Source of the DNA: Anastrepha obliqua
Taxonomy: Eukaryota > Arthropoda > Insecta > Diptera > Tephritidae
Direction: 5' to 3'
DNA: 64,000 nucleotides
NCBI RefSeq assembly: GCF_027943255.1
Contig: NC_072896.1
Coordinates: 45,286,501 to 45,350,500, forward strand
Within the stretch, counting starts at the first letter, position 1, and every line of letters starts with the position of its first letter. Of the stretch, positions 1 through 10,329 are shown piece after piece. The position numbers and the translations under genes were made by a program. The notes under the pieces were generated by a model. That model searched no databases and was not told where the DNA came from. It saw nothing but the letters and a program-made list of their open reading frames with translations.

Positions 1-80
1 CTAGCATAAACTTAACAAAACTTTACTTTATGTACATACATACAAATGTATTATATGTATATGGTAATATATATACATAT

Positions 81-342
81 GGGGCATTCTTTCTCAACGG
101 GAGGCCCCTATCCATCCAAAAATGTTTTTGACCTAGAGAGTTCTAATAGGGCTTAAAATGTAGCTCTTTTTATCTACTTTTCAATGCAGAGTGGCCAAAA
201 ACGAAATTCAAGATGGCTCATTTAATATATGTAGCTAAAAATGTAATCAAAATTCATTAAATTCATTCTAATAACCTATGCCAAAAAAAATCATTTTAAC
301 GGAAAGAGTTGTACGAGGTCTCAAAATTTAGCTAATAAAGTT
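81..342 (+). repeat. Left terminal inverted repeat
   Basis: Reverse complement of 3259-3518, with scattered mismatches and small indels. It runs from the terminal GGGGCATTC to an inner end around the motif aaatttagctaataaagttt. Confidence 0.85.
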
Positions 343-1650
343 TACGGATTTTTGAAAAAACTCATGAATTCGCATGAAACTCGTTACTCAGGGGGTTTTT
401 TAGTCGATGATTACGAATCTTTTGTTAGTTTCAAAAAATTTAAGAAGGCGGGTCCAATATGGATAGCTAAGGTCCAGACAGTTAAGGCAAGACTAGTTTT
501 GGTTCAACCAGCAAAGGTAAGACAAGATTATAGTTTTACCTTTCTGGTTAGAAACACCAAAAGCATTGCAACATCGGTCTCTATGAAAGATGTCCTTACC
601 TGACATCCTTTTTATCAATATTAAAAAAAAGGAGATTTAGATAGAAAAGGTGAGAAAGGATAGGAAAAACTTTGGAACCTGCAAGACTTTTCCTAAAATT
701 CTTTATGAAAATGGAAAAAAAAGAAAAAGTAAGGAGGATACACTAAAAAGAAGGATGTAAAATTTTACTTTAATAAAACTGTTATAATTAACAGAAATAC
801 GTGCAAGGAAGGGTTGTTCTGGATCGCTGTCGCTGAAAGAGTTCGACTGCTCTGGTCCGCTATCAAGGATATAATGAACGAGCTGGCGTTAGATCCAGAC
901 TTGTTTGTGCAGTAGTGGGGAAACGCTGCTTGTTGGGGCAAAGCGACGCGCTGATTGGCTCTGTGGTTCTTCCAGTGCAGTAGCGTAACAAGCCTGGCCG
1001 GTGTCTCGAGACAGTGAGGATACGCGCAAACGTATCATTTAATTTTTAATGTTCAATTTCTCGAAAGCAAACAAGTCAATAGACTTGTTCGACACATGAC
1101 ATAGATATGATGAATGGTATATTAGTATGGTATGTGGGGGTTAGGGCATAATGGTATATAAATAATTCTTTATATATCCGTGAAAATTAATTATGTAGGT
1201 AGAAAGAAAAAACTATTTTTAAAAATAAGATAACCAAAACTAGCGATGGTTATCTTATTATTCAACTGCTGAGTGATAATATCTTCTTGACATATATTTT
1301 TAAAAATGCTTATTTCAAGTAAAACCGGAGGTAAGGCATTATAAAAATTCGCAAATTATATTGTTATATAATTGGTTCCACTGATTTTCCATCATGTGCC
1401 ATTTTTACATGAATTTATCAAAGAATTGCTTGGGTTCAATGAAAATAACGAACTAAACCTCAAAAAACTCATCAAATTCTTAACTTCAGCTAAAAAAAAT
1501 ACCAGTCTATCGGTTAGACGCGATAGAAGTGAAACCTTCCGTAAAACAAACTGAGAGAGAATGAGACGAAAGCAGCATTGGGAGCGGGATAATTATAGGT
1601 TCATTATAATATTGCTATAAAGTTCATATTTTATTTTCTTCATTTTATTA
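343..1650. other. Element interior without a recognisable gene
   Basis: Short open frames (for example 352-603) have no motif I recognise and no clear ATG context. About 780-1010 is less AT-rich than its surroundings, including GC-rich runs near 940-1000, but does not resolve into a known domain. Confidence 0.4.
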
Positions 1651-2212
1651 TTATTCATCCTCAATGTTTTCAATTTCAATAAATGATACGAGTGGCTTAT
1701 GATAGCTAAAATATGATACAAATGCTTTGGTTTCGATGTTGCCAACATATCTTTGAAATACCGCGTCAATTGTTGTTTTTGATCGTGTTGTCGATTCAGT
1801 TCGATTGTTACACATTTTTAAATTGAATGTTGTATTGAGAAAGTCAATTAAAGGAACCGCTGTGTCCAATGCAAAATTTACGTTAAAATCGGCACTTAAA
1901 ATCATTGGAACTTTATCGTAATCTTTTCTAAGTATCCGCGATACTTCTGGTGTATACTTTATTAAATTTTCGTGAATGAATTCCGTGATGCTATTTATTG
2001 ATTGATTCGGTGAAATATAAATTGCCACAATTAAAACTGTTTTTCCATTGCTCAATCTGGTTTCGCATGCACATATTTCTCCCACTTTAGAGAGCTGAAC
2101 AGACAGTGATTCTAGTTGCTGTGCATTCAGATCTATCTGTGGAGTTACAATACGAGCACCGTCATTTTGATTGTGGTATATTGCAACACCGCCTGCAATT
2201 GCGGTAAATATT
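1651..2212 (-). pseudogene. EEP endonuclease relic, Helentron/Helitron-like
   Basis: Minus-strand frame with the core of an endonuclease/exonuclease/phosphatase fold: GGVAIYHNQ at the start, VGEICACETRLSNGKTVLIV, the strand-loop AIYISPNQS, a metal-site segment ILSADFNVNF (family usually GDFN; here ADFN), and near the C-terminus TTIDAVFQR and FSYHKPLVSF. This pattern matches the endonuclease region I associate with Helitron/Helentron-type Rep-helicase proteins and PIF1-annotated genes. Only this domain is present: no Rep, helicase or reverse transcriptase is seen nearby. The Gly-to-Ala change beside the catalytic Asp and the missing N-terminus argue for a relic. It lies inside the long-TIR element, so it was captured or pre-existed there. 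Confidence 0.5.
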
Positions 2213-2334
2213 TAAAAATGAAAATATTTACGAATATAAAAATACGGACGCAATACAGCACACGCGGTTGCTATTATGAGCGTCGTAACGCGTATATAAC
2301 ACAGACGTTCTAACATACACATAAACATTCGTAG

Positions 2335-2590
2335 GACGCTTGGTCTAAGCAAGTATTAGGTAGTGTAGTATAGGTATACATAATGCCTTCTCGCTCCCCG
2401 TGGCTCCGTAATACTCAGGCGCGCACACATACTTACTAGCATACATACAAACATACATACGTATGACGCTTGAACTAAACACCAAAGCAAGTAATAGGCA
2501 GCGTAGTATATATACTACAATACTCACTATACTAGTGTGGCTCAGCAGTACGCAGCCACACACATATACGTATATCAACATATAACGCTT
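2335..2590. repeat. Imperfect tandem duplication of about 120 bp
   Basis: Two diverged copies share acgctt..aagcaagta.tagg.agtgtagtata..tatac followed by a gtggctc..a.tac..cgc.cacaca segment. Separators are catac-rich. Confidence 0.5.
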
Positions 2591-2989
2591 CGTAGTGTCG
2601 CTTTTTCGTTTCATCGAGTCTCAAATCACTCGCAACGATTCTAAAGAAGTTTTCACTTAAAAAAAAAAAAAAAAAATTCAGGATGAATTGTTACAAATAA
2701 ATTTTTTATTTAAATTAATTAAAAACCGAAAATTTCAACTTAATCAAGAAGATATTTATGAAGTTATTAAGCAAAGATTCAAAAGTGTTCTGTTTATGAA
2801 AAATCACCCTTACAGCCATATGGTAGCGATCAAAAAGTAAAAGAAGAGATATGTCACGAGACACGAAAAATGTTATGATTGGAACTGATTCCAAATCTAT
2901 TAGGTATCAAGAAAACAAACCAACTTCAATTAATTTGTAAAAAAAATGTAAAATTGTCAATTGTTTCTAAACAGCTATAATTTTAATTG

Positions 2990-3245
2990 TGGATTTTTAA
3001 TGTCACATTTGTATTAAGCGACCCACAAAATCCTTCAAGACACAAATTCAATGTAAATTAAAAATATTTTTGACAAATCATTCGCCATATTGGATCCGCC
3101 ATTTTGAAATTTGGAAATCTAACACCAGATTTGTAATCAGCGACCCAAAATACCCCCAAATAATAAATTTTAAGTGGATTTGAGTAGTTTTAAAAAATTA
3201 GCCGCCATGTTGTGGCCGCCATCTTGGATTTAAAAATTTTTCATT
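2990..3245 (-). repeat. Two subterminal modules shared with the Transib-like element
   Basis: Each unit combines a gtaatcagcgaccc-type box, a run of C with flanking A, and a box reading gccatattggatccgccat or gccgccatcttggatt. The same order of boxes occurs as inverted subterminal repeats at about 41050-41300 and 42780-43090. I recall this motif being widespread in invertebrate genomes. Confidence 0.65.
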
Positions 3246-3258
3246 TTGTATTTTAAAG

Positions 3259-3518
3259 TAAACTTTACTAGCTAAATTTTGAAACCTCGTACAACTCTTT
3301 CCGTTGAAATGAATTTTTTTGGCATATGGTATTAGAATGAATTTAATGAATTTTGATTACATTTTTAGCCATATTAAATGAGCCATCGTGAATTTCGTTT
3401 TTGGCCACTCTGTATTGAAAAGTAGATAAAAAGAGCTAAATTTTAAGCCCTATTAGAACTCTCTAGGTCAAAAACATTTTTGGATGGATAGGGGCCTCCC
3501 GTTGAGAAAGAATGCCCC
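3259..3518 (-). repeat. Right terminal inverted repeat
   Basis: Partner of 81-342. The outer end reads GAATGCCCC on the plus strand, followed by atatatatg. Confidence 0.85.
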
Positions 3519-4901
3519 ATATATATGTATGTATCTAATACATATGTATGTATGTATGTACAATGTCAATTAAATAAGCGAATGGTATTTATTATGTGGC
3601 TTAGTCACGAGTAATTTGGTTTGAAATTTACGAACGTCGTACTTGATGTGCTATTTAAAATAATTCTCCTACACATTTCAGAAATTAACTCAACTAAAAT
3701 TTATTGGAAATATGTAGCGATTATAAAATTGAATAGCACCAAACTTTGACAGTTTGTTTGACGCTGTGAGTTTGTCAGCACTTTCGAACTTTTAATGGCT
3801 GCCATCAAATTGAAGCCATGAAAATCTTAAGCTTCTAAATCGAGTTAAGTTATTTAGCTTCTTGTGGAGTGTTTGATTTAATGATGACCAAATTTACAAT
3901 TGATTTTACGACAGGGAATAAAGTGAATACGAAAACCATTTCAATGGTTAGAAGATGACATTTGAAGTAATTAAATTACAGGCATACATACATACATACA
4001 TATATTAAGTTCAATTTTACGTAATATTAAGAGTGTATTAGTATGCGTAGATGTGCATGTTTTAATAAAGTTCATTTAAGCAAATTGACTAATTAGGCCT
4101 AGAACCGTCCACATTTACAGCCGCATCGCTCGGGCTTACATTAGATAGAAAACGCCGCCGAGGAGTCAATTAAGATGCCTCCAGCAATTTTTCGAAAAAC
4201 TCAGCGATTTGAGCAGAACCAACTGAAAATTAAACTTTTGAGTCTTCCAACTATTAGGTAGAAAGGCTAATTTCGTTCTCATTATGTCTATTTCGGAATA
4301 GTTTGCAACCAGTGCAAAGTTCACATTTCAAGTTCATCGTAGATTCAGATTATTTCGATGGCAATGTATAAAATGTATACCCTCCAACTCTCTTCACATT
4401 TGTCTAAATGTGAATATTTGTGCATACACCTACACATACAAATGCATATAATGACGCTGCAGGGAAAAATCAAGGCGCATCTATTAAATATTGTACCAGT
4501 AGACCAGCTGACTTCTTTCTTCTCTTTCGCCGATTGCATTAAAAGGCCGGCACAAGAGGAAATGAAGAAAAGCCGTTTCATTCACGCCATCATCGCGTGC
4601 TTCTAACTCCAACTTCAAAAAATATTACCACGTCAGTTGGTTCTACGTTAGCGGAACGACAAAAATATTTTTCTCCTAAAATGAGGGGGTTAGGGGTAAT
4701 CAGAATTTTAAAAAAATTGGATTTTTTTTGCACTTTCTTAAAGTAAAAATATTGTGTGAAAATTTGAAGTAAATTCCACAAATATTTTTCGAGTTATTTG
4801 ACAATTAACAAAGGGCTTCGGGCGCTCCGGATATCGATAGCAAAACTGTAAATGCGTTTTTTTTAAACTATGTTTTTTGAATTGATGATCACTGTAACTT
4901 A
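3519..4901. other. Spacer without recognisable gene
   Basis: AT-rich sequence with tatg/catac microsatellites near 3530-3560 and 3985-4005. Short open frames on both strands at 4345-4606 overlap each other and lack domains. Nothing supported. Confidence 0.4.
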
Positions 4902-5053
4902 TATTACGTTTCCACCAAAAGCAAACACCGTGTTTGCAGGAGTTGTGTTTGGGAGAACTGTCAACTGTTTCCACCGAAAGTTAAAGTTTGTGAGAAACTG
5001 CGTTTGAACTGTCTTTTGTTGACATTGTGAAATAAGAATTATAAAAATTGCCA

Positions 5054-5207
5054 GAGTGATGGGGACAAGTTTTTCAAAGATAATTTCCGAATGGAAAGAT
5101 CCTGCTTTGAAAAATTGTGCAGCAAACTTGAAAAAATAGCCAAAAGAAAAACGAACTATCGAAACCCGATTTCACTAAAAAAGCGCGTGGCAATTGCTCT
5201 GTATGCA
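5054..5207 (+). pseudogene. Harbinger transposase 5' fragment
   Basis: Encodes ...FFKDNFRMERSCFEKLC and onward into LKKRVAIALYA, the N-terminal helix-turn-helix region of a HARBI1-like nuclease. It stops abruptly where captured sequence begins (after ctctgtatgca). It preserves residues upstream of MERSC (DGDKFFKDNFR) that are replaced by unrelated sequence in the 12005-15155 copy. Confidence 0.7.
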
Positions 5208-5793
5208 GAAAAAAACTGCAGGCATTCGAGGTCAATCTCTATTTAGCACATTACTGCCGCCTTGATTTAAAAACTTGGGTATCTTTTCTTTATTGAAAAT
5301 AATTTGTTTATATCGTTAATCTGGAAAAAGCGAATTTAATTATGCATAGACTCATGGATACGAACTTTAAATCAGACGGCAGACTATTATCCTTTTAAAT
5401 TTGGTGTTCATCTGGTTGCCCGATTGGCCACTTGATCCTGCTTCCACTCTTATGATACAATTTTCTAGAATTCGTGATCTGAGCATCCATTGAGTGTATG
5501 AACCATATTGTACAAAAAATCGCCACAACTGCTCGTACACATATGTAGCGTATAAAAATAATTACTCTTATTTTCATATTAATTAGCTTTTTTTATTTTT
5601 ACTCATTACTAATGTCTTATTTTATTATGTTTATTCTTTTGGTTCCATTTCTTCCATATGAAACTATGTCATTCCTAAATGGTTAGCAAACAATAATTAT
5701 GCTTTTATGTCTAGAATGAAACGTAAAAATTGTCGCTTCTTATTGCTCGTTACATGACATACCATACCATATATCTCTTCATTTATTGTATAA
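5208..5793 (-). other. Captured sequence downstream of the kelch stop
   Basis: Lies 3' of the kelch reading frame in the same captured block, so it is plausibly the 3' UTR and flank of the donor gene. A 60-codon open frame at 5395-5577 has no assignable domain. A second donor cannot be excluded. Confidence 0.35.
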
Positions 5794-6762
5794 TCATTTG
5801 GCTTTTGAAGAGTGCCACAATCTCTGTGCAAAGCGCAATGGTATGCCCATTTTAAGCAGCTGTGAGTGGCCATTCAATTTGAGATTTGGTCTGTAATGTA
5901 ACACTGCCTCCCAGCAAATTTCACTTAATAATGGTATGGTCATCCACATTTTATAAAGGTCATTGCACCGTCGTATACGTTTTTCATCATATTTAATACC
6001 ACCGAATATGTACATACAACCATTTTGACTGTGCGCTGCGGCATGGAAGTACAAAGCTTTTGGTAGAGAGGCTGTTTTTATAAGTGTCCATTGCTTAGTA
6101 GTAAAATTTAATCTCCATATATCTGAAAAATATACTTGATCGGCCTGCAAATGGAAAAGGGATATCCAACTTCAAATATAATTTAATAATACTAAATTTA
6201 ATTATTACGCACCTGCAAGCCTCCCGTAATGAATGCTTCGACCTCACCATTCGATTTCGTGTGCTGTACGCAGGAAAAGCACTTTCGTGGGTTTGGATAT
6301 CCGGAATTTTGTCGCTCGATTGTTAGATTTGTTTGTGATGTTCGATCGGGTAATGTGACGAAATATTCCCATCGGTTTGTAATTAAATTAAATGCAGGGA
6401 TGCGTTGTAAATCATACACTAAATTCGATGTACCACCACCCTACACATATATGTATTGCCCATCGTAGACAATTTCGTGACGATAACGACCCTCTGGATC
6501 TTCGCGTATATCTGGACGACAGATATATACGCATTCCCACACTCGTGTGCGCAAATTTAAGCGATGCACATCACAAGAGTAATCATAGCCAGTTGTTCTC
6601 CCAACCGTATATAAATAATGTTCGTGTAAAACTATTCCCGGTCCATATTGCGGAATTGGCGCATCACCAGTAGCCTCTATTCGCTTAACACTCGGTTTTT
6701 TACCTGTTGTTTGATATATATAACAGTCGTTTGAGCAAGATTCACCAAATGGATAGCCGGTG
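5794..6762 (-). pseudogene. KLHDC10-like kelch-repeat gene fragment, captured
   Basis: Two exons on the minus strand. The 5' exon (6762 down to 6213) reads AGYPFGESCSND, GPGIVLHEHYLYTVGRTTGY, CDVHRLNLRTRVWECVYICR, GGGTSNLVYDLQRIPAFNL, then ITGGLQ at a GT donor. A 68-bp intron (6145-6212, GT..AG) separates it from the 3' exon (6144-5794): SDIWRLNFTTKQWTLIKT, YFHAAAHSQNGCMYIFGG, MWMTIPLLSEICWEAVLHY, then a stop. The repeated GG...W kelch pattern and the C-terminal tail match KLHDC10 (Drosophila slim), a substrate-receptor-type kelch protein. The N-terminal part is missing, and an in-frame TAG at 6441-6443 interrupts the kelch strand (YIYV*GGG). The intron is kept, so capture was at the DNA level. 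No sign of function. Confidence 0.75.
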
Positions 6763-7035
6763 CGTCAATCAAATGACATATTGACAAATTGCAATCATTG
6801 TTGCCATGTTTCGATAAGAATGCAATAATAAATGAGGAAAATGAGCAACATTGCCACCACTTAATAATTAAATTAGACGCAAACCCAACAAAGCACGCTT
6901 TGAAAAGTGGGTTTAGGTATGGAGTTGTGTTTTAATTTTGTATGGGATTTGACAGGTGTTTTGTTTGGTGTTTGCGCTAAGAACACGATAGCGGCAGAGA
7001 ACCCAAACTCCGGCTGCGGTGGAAACTTAGTATTA

Positions 7036-7604
7036 GAAACCGCTTGGTAGATTTCAATAAAATTTATTGTAGGATAAAGGATTTTTTTCCAAAAATTTCT
7101 ATTTTTTTAAACAATTGCCGGTTTTTTTTCTCGAAAATCTGAAAAATATTTCCTGAGGCTGCCGAATTGTTAGTTTTGAAAAAAAAGCTTTATTCAGACA
7201 CAAGATTATCTATTATGTATACATATATATTATGAAACTAATTTCTCTTGTCCGATTGATTTTAGATGAATCTCCAAGGATTTGTGATGTTCACCGCAAG
7301 AGGCTTCTGGATCCACACAAACAGCGATAACTTTTACAATTATAATTTTTTTTTTATTTTACTAAAGTCAAGTCGAAACATGATGTATTATTGCTATGTT
7401 TTTATTTTTGTAAAATAAAGTAAATGATTAGGAAAAAAAATTATTGAACATCTACTTTTCGGGCCTCTGACTATCCTTAACCCCTTAAATGAAATTTCTT
7501 TCAGTTATAGTTGGTTGGTTGGTTAAAATGGTGATTCATCCAGTATCCAATTAGCGATTACGCACCATCCATAGTTTGTGTAACGGTTAATTACAGCATG
7601 TCTA
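7036..7604. other. Spacer without recognisable gene
   Basis: AT-rich with poly-T runs; no supported feature. Confidence 0.4.
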
Positions 7605-7920
7605 TATCCAGTCTGTGCGAGTTAAGAACCTTATTAGGTTGTTGACGTCTAAGCCAGTTAGTTGGTCGAGGCTCTTGAACAGTTGTTTGGGCAGGGTTGA
7701 CATTCTTTTCTTCCATAAGGCAGGACATTTACAGAGGAAATGGAAAATCGTTTCCTTTTTGGTTGGTTCAGGTTGTGTTGTGAAGTATGCCCATTTTGGC
7801 TACTTCTTCCCAGCTTCATGTTTATCTATATTGACGTTTGTTTGAGGTTGTAGGTGGACCGTAACGTTTTGTTAATTTTGCATGTCGTCTGGTCTCTCCA
7901 TCTACAGTCCGTGTTTCGGA
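7605..7920 (-). pseudogene. Non-LTR retrotransposon ORF2 3' end
   Basis: Minus-strand frame gives ETIFHFLCKCPALWKKRM followed by LFKSLDQLTGLDVNNLIRFL and a stop near 7610. The HFLC.CPAL motif is the C-terminal Cys/His-type box of Jockey/I-type ORF2 proteins. Upstream residues (DQTTCKINKTL) resemble the linker after RNase H. The relic is cut at 7944 by the Tc1-type element. Confidence 0.6.
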
Positions 7921-8782
7921 GGTATTTTAGAGAAATTGTATTCTACACTTTTCACAAAAATTAAGGGAGCAAGAAAAAAGTCCAAATTTTTGGGGGATTT
8001 TCAACAGGCTGTAACTTACATATACAAAAATGGTAGTACAGCAAAAAACAAAGGAAATTGTAGCTCTAAGTGTCATGTTTTCGGATCTAAGTTTGAAATT
8101 TTGTTTTTTGAAAATTGTTTTCGAGTAATCTTAAGAAAACCGCCGAAAAAAAAAATTCGAAATTTTTTTGTTTTCTTTTTTAATCTACGGAAGTGGAAAA
8201 CATTTTTTTGACTTAACTTTCATATGGACTGGATAGCTTAGTTAGTCAGCTTTAATTTGGTTTTTTAAAAATCTCAATACCGGAATTTCTCACTGAGATA
8301 TCGGTGTTTGAATGGAAAAATATCATTTTGTCTTCGATTACCAATATATCAGCAACCAATGATCGCACAGAAATTTTAAAGTTGGTTTTGAAAACTTGAA
8401 TAAATTCTCTACAAGGATTAGTAATTGATTTGTTTTCAATCATCACATGAATTTGAAAAAGCAACCAATAATGAGCTTTTTGTTGTTTTTTGGAAAATCA
8501 AGCGCCCAATCAAAAGTATTGCGGAAACCACTAATGTTAAGTGTGCCTTTTACTGTGCGAATCTAAACAGTGTTAAAAAAAAACAGTTTTTCTTAAAATT
8601 ACCCTGCCTTCTTGGTAATGGAACCAATTAACAGTTTTTCTCAAAACTACCGTTTTTTTTACCTTTTATTAAAGCAAATTAACAGCAAACATCACCAGTC
8701 GGTTTTTACAAAAAACATGACATAACGTTATTAAGGCATCCAGCGGTAAGCTCTGATCCCAGAATTATCCCAATTTACGAAC

Positions 8783-8915
8783 GTTAGCAGCATTAGTGCG
8801 GGCTCTAATCGAAACTTGGCGACAGATTCAGCAGTCAATGATTCGAAACTGCATTTCAAACATGCCTGAAAGATTGCGGGCTATTATTAGGAGCAGAGGT
8901 GCCATACGCCTTATT

Positions 8916-8917
<2 letters not shown>
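8783..8917 (+). pseudogene. Tc1-type transposase C-terminal fragment
   Basis: Reads LVRALIETWRQIQQSMIRNC and SNMPERLRAIIRSRGA, matching the Tc1 C-terminal pattern W..I....I..LV.SMP.R...VI...G. It ends at a CA microsatellite. The catalytic part is absent. Confidence 0.7.

Positions 8918-8953
<36 letters not shown>
8918..8953 (+). repeat. (CA)18 microsatellite
   Basis: Eighteen perfect CA units. It separates the Tc1 C-terminal fragment from sequence that looks like the 5' UTR of the non-LTR element, consistent with an insertion into a CA repeat, a target used by some R1-clade (Waldo-type) elements. Confidence 0.95.
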
Positions 8954-8955
<2 letters not shown>

Positions 8956-9334
8956 CGCGATATACGTTTGCAAGTCGTGGAAAGACGTGTTCTGCAAGTG
9001 CTCTGACAAAAGTGACGTTAAGTTTGGGAAAAAGTCCCACGGTAGTGATTAAAAAGTGTGCAAGTGTGCGCCCAGGAGCTAGGGCAGTGACCACCCAGCA
9101 AGAAGAGTGGCGGTCACGTTACCCTTCACGTAACCGCCACGCGTGGCCGTTAAACTGTCACTAACCACGCCCCTCTACAATCACGTTGTTAAAAGCGTTG
9201 GGAAAATCGTGCCAAAAATTTTGTGTACGTGTGATTTTCTATCCTTTTCATACATATGGATTCGTTTGCCAGTGCCAGTTTCATATAAACGTAGCGACGA
9301 ACAAAATAACTTTTAAGCCAGCGGCGACAGCACA

Positions 9335-9396
9335 GCGCGATAGCCCAGCGGCTAGCAATGTGGGCTTCCGATCCGAAATCCTTGGTTCGAATCACA
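9335..9396 (+). repeat. tRNA-like module (A box and B box)
   Basis: TAGCCCAGCGGC fits the pol III A box and GGTTCGAATCA the B box, with tRNA-like spacing and a ctTCCGATcc loop between. The acceptor ends do not pair, so this is a tRNA-derived promoter relic, not a tRNA gene. Confidence 0.6.
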
Positions 9397-9454
9397 AAAA
9401 AAAAAAATTTTTTTATACATTTATTTTATTTTGTTTTATCATATGTTTATGAGG

Positions 9455-9622
9455 AGATTTTTTTCATGGCAGAAATACACTCGGTATTTTGCCATTGCCT
9501 GCTGATGGGCGACCACTATTAGAAAAATGTTTTTATTAATTTTGCTTTCACCGAGATTCGAACTGACGTTTTCTCTGTGAATTCTGAATAGTAATCACGC
9601 ACCAACCCATTCGGCTACGGCG
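9455..9622 (-). repeat. tRNA-derived SINE head
   Basis: On the minus strand: GCCGTAGCCGAATGGGTTGG, later CAGTTCGAATCTCGGTGA (B box), then the non-tRNA body through ggcaatggcaaa and tttctgccatgaaaaa. This is the 5' half of a SINE I recall as common in tephritid genomes. The 3' half is absent here; a tail piece of the same SINE type lies at 55140-55221. Confidence 0.6.
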
Positions 9623-10329
9623 TTTGTTTATGTTGACTGATGCAAAAGTCAGGAAAACTATATGAATAAAGTTTGCTTACTGCTTACACATTTGCCAAAG
9701 GTTGACAATTAGATTCTCGGCCTACTTTGATATCAAAAAGAGAGAAAAGATATCTTTTTGACTTATTGCTTTGACAGCCACTTGCCGTTTTTTTTTTGTT
9801 TTTTTTTTCTATTGATGCAAAAATGAGAAAAAATATATGAATGAAGTTTGCTTACTGCTTACACATTTTCCAAAGGTGACGGAGAATAAAAAAAAGTCGA
9901 TTTTCAAACAAATACGAGTGCATATGTGTTAGTAACATACAAAAAAGTGTAATTGTGTTAGAGTTTCGGTCACGCAGGTTTTGCTGGGCAGTGAGTGCCT
10001 CTGACAGGAATACCTAACCAACCAGGGGTAAATACAGCCATTTTTTTATCAAACTCCAAAAGAGTGAAAAAGACAAAAAAACAAAAAAATTATTAAAAAA
10101 GAAAACAACAAAGAAGAAAAAACTGAGAAATTATTAAACAAACGGTGAAAAGTGTTGTTGCTGAGAGGAAAAAAGTTGGTTAATATAAGCACTTCTGCTC
10201 AGACAACAGCAAATTATTTAGCGAACAGTGCAAAGTGTTGGTGGGAAGAGAGAGAATAGCTGATTACCATCTACGGTGAGAGGTGAATGACATCTGGCTC
10301 CTACAGATTTAAGCAAACCACCCAACAAC

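Larger units (their letters stand above)
81..3518. mobile_element. Long-TIR DNA element, about 3.4 kb
   Basis: The two ends are inverted copies of each other over about 260 bp (81-342 against 3259-3518), starting GGGGCATTCTTTCTCAACGG. Flanks read atacatat on the left and atatatat on the right, so a 4- or 8-bp target duplication is possible but cannot be told from local AT repeats. The interior has an EEP-endonuclease relic on the minus strand and, near the right end, two copies of a module also found in the Transib-like element at 40840-43312. No transposase is recognisable, so this is a non-autonomous or decayed element of unknown superfamily. Confidence 0.75.
4902..7032. mobile_element. Pack-type Harbinger element with captured host DNA
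   Basis: Ends match those of the Harbinger element at 12005-15155: left TATTACGTTTCCACC, right (reverse complement) TACTAAGTTTCCACC, flanked by a perfect TTA duplication at 4899-4901 and 7033-7035. The first about 300 bp (to 5207) and the last about 270 bp (from about 6763) are Harbinger sequence nearly identical to the other copy. The middle 1.55 kb is unrelated and holds a KLHDC10-like gene fragment in reverse orientation. Both ends and the TSD being intact implies that this chimera transposed as a unit. Confidence 0.85.
9094..9988. mobile_element. 895-bp CCCAGCAA-ended element, copy A
   Basis: Ends: left CCCAGCAAGAAGAGTGGCGG, right (reverse complement) CCCAGCAAAACCTGCGTGAC, so the terminal inverted repeat is only about 8-10 bp. 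Immediate flanks are CA on both sides (9092-9093, 9989-9990). Copy B at 15379-16272 is the same sequence inverted, with very few differences. No protein is coded. The interior has a tRNA-like module facing right, a SINE-head module facing left, a hairpin near the left end (GTGGCGGT..GTTAC / GTAAC.GCCAC) and an internal 50-70 bp direct repeat at about 9650-9706 and 9820-9880. Confidence 0.8.

Noticed and set aside
4345..4606. Overlapping open frames on both strands
   Set aside because: Mutual shadows with no domain or splice support.
5395..5577. Possible C-type lectin-like exon (GQPDEH motif) in captured DNA
   Set aside because: One short motif only, no cysteine pattern, and it lies where the kelch 3' UTR is expected.
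8796..9164. 122-codon frame with a Thr-His repeat
   Set aside because: It is a Tc1 C-terminal scrap reading through a (CA)18 microsatellite into a retrotransposon 5' UTR, not one gene.
9335..9396. Functional tRNA gene
   Set aside because: A and B boxes are present but acceptor ends do not pair and it lies inside a repeated mobile element.
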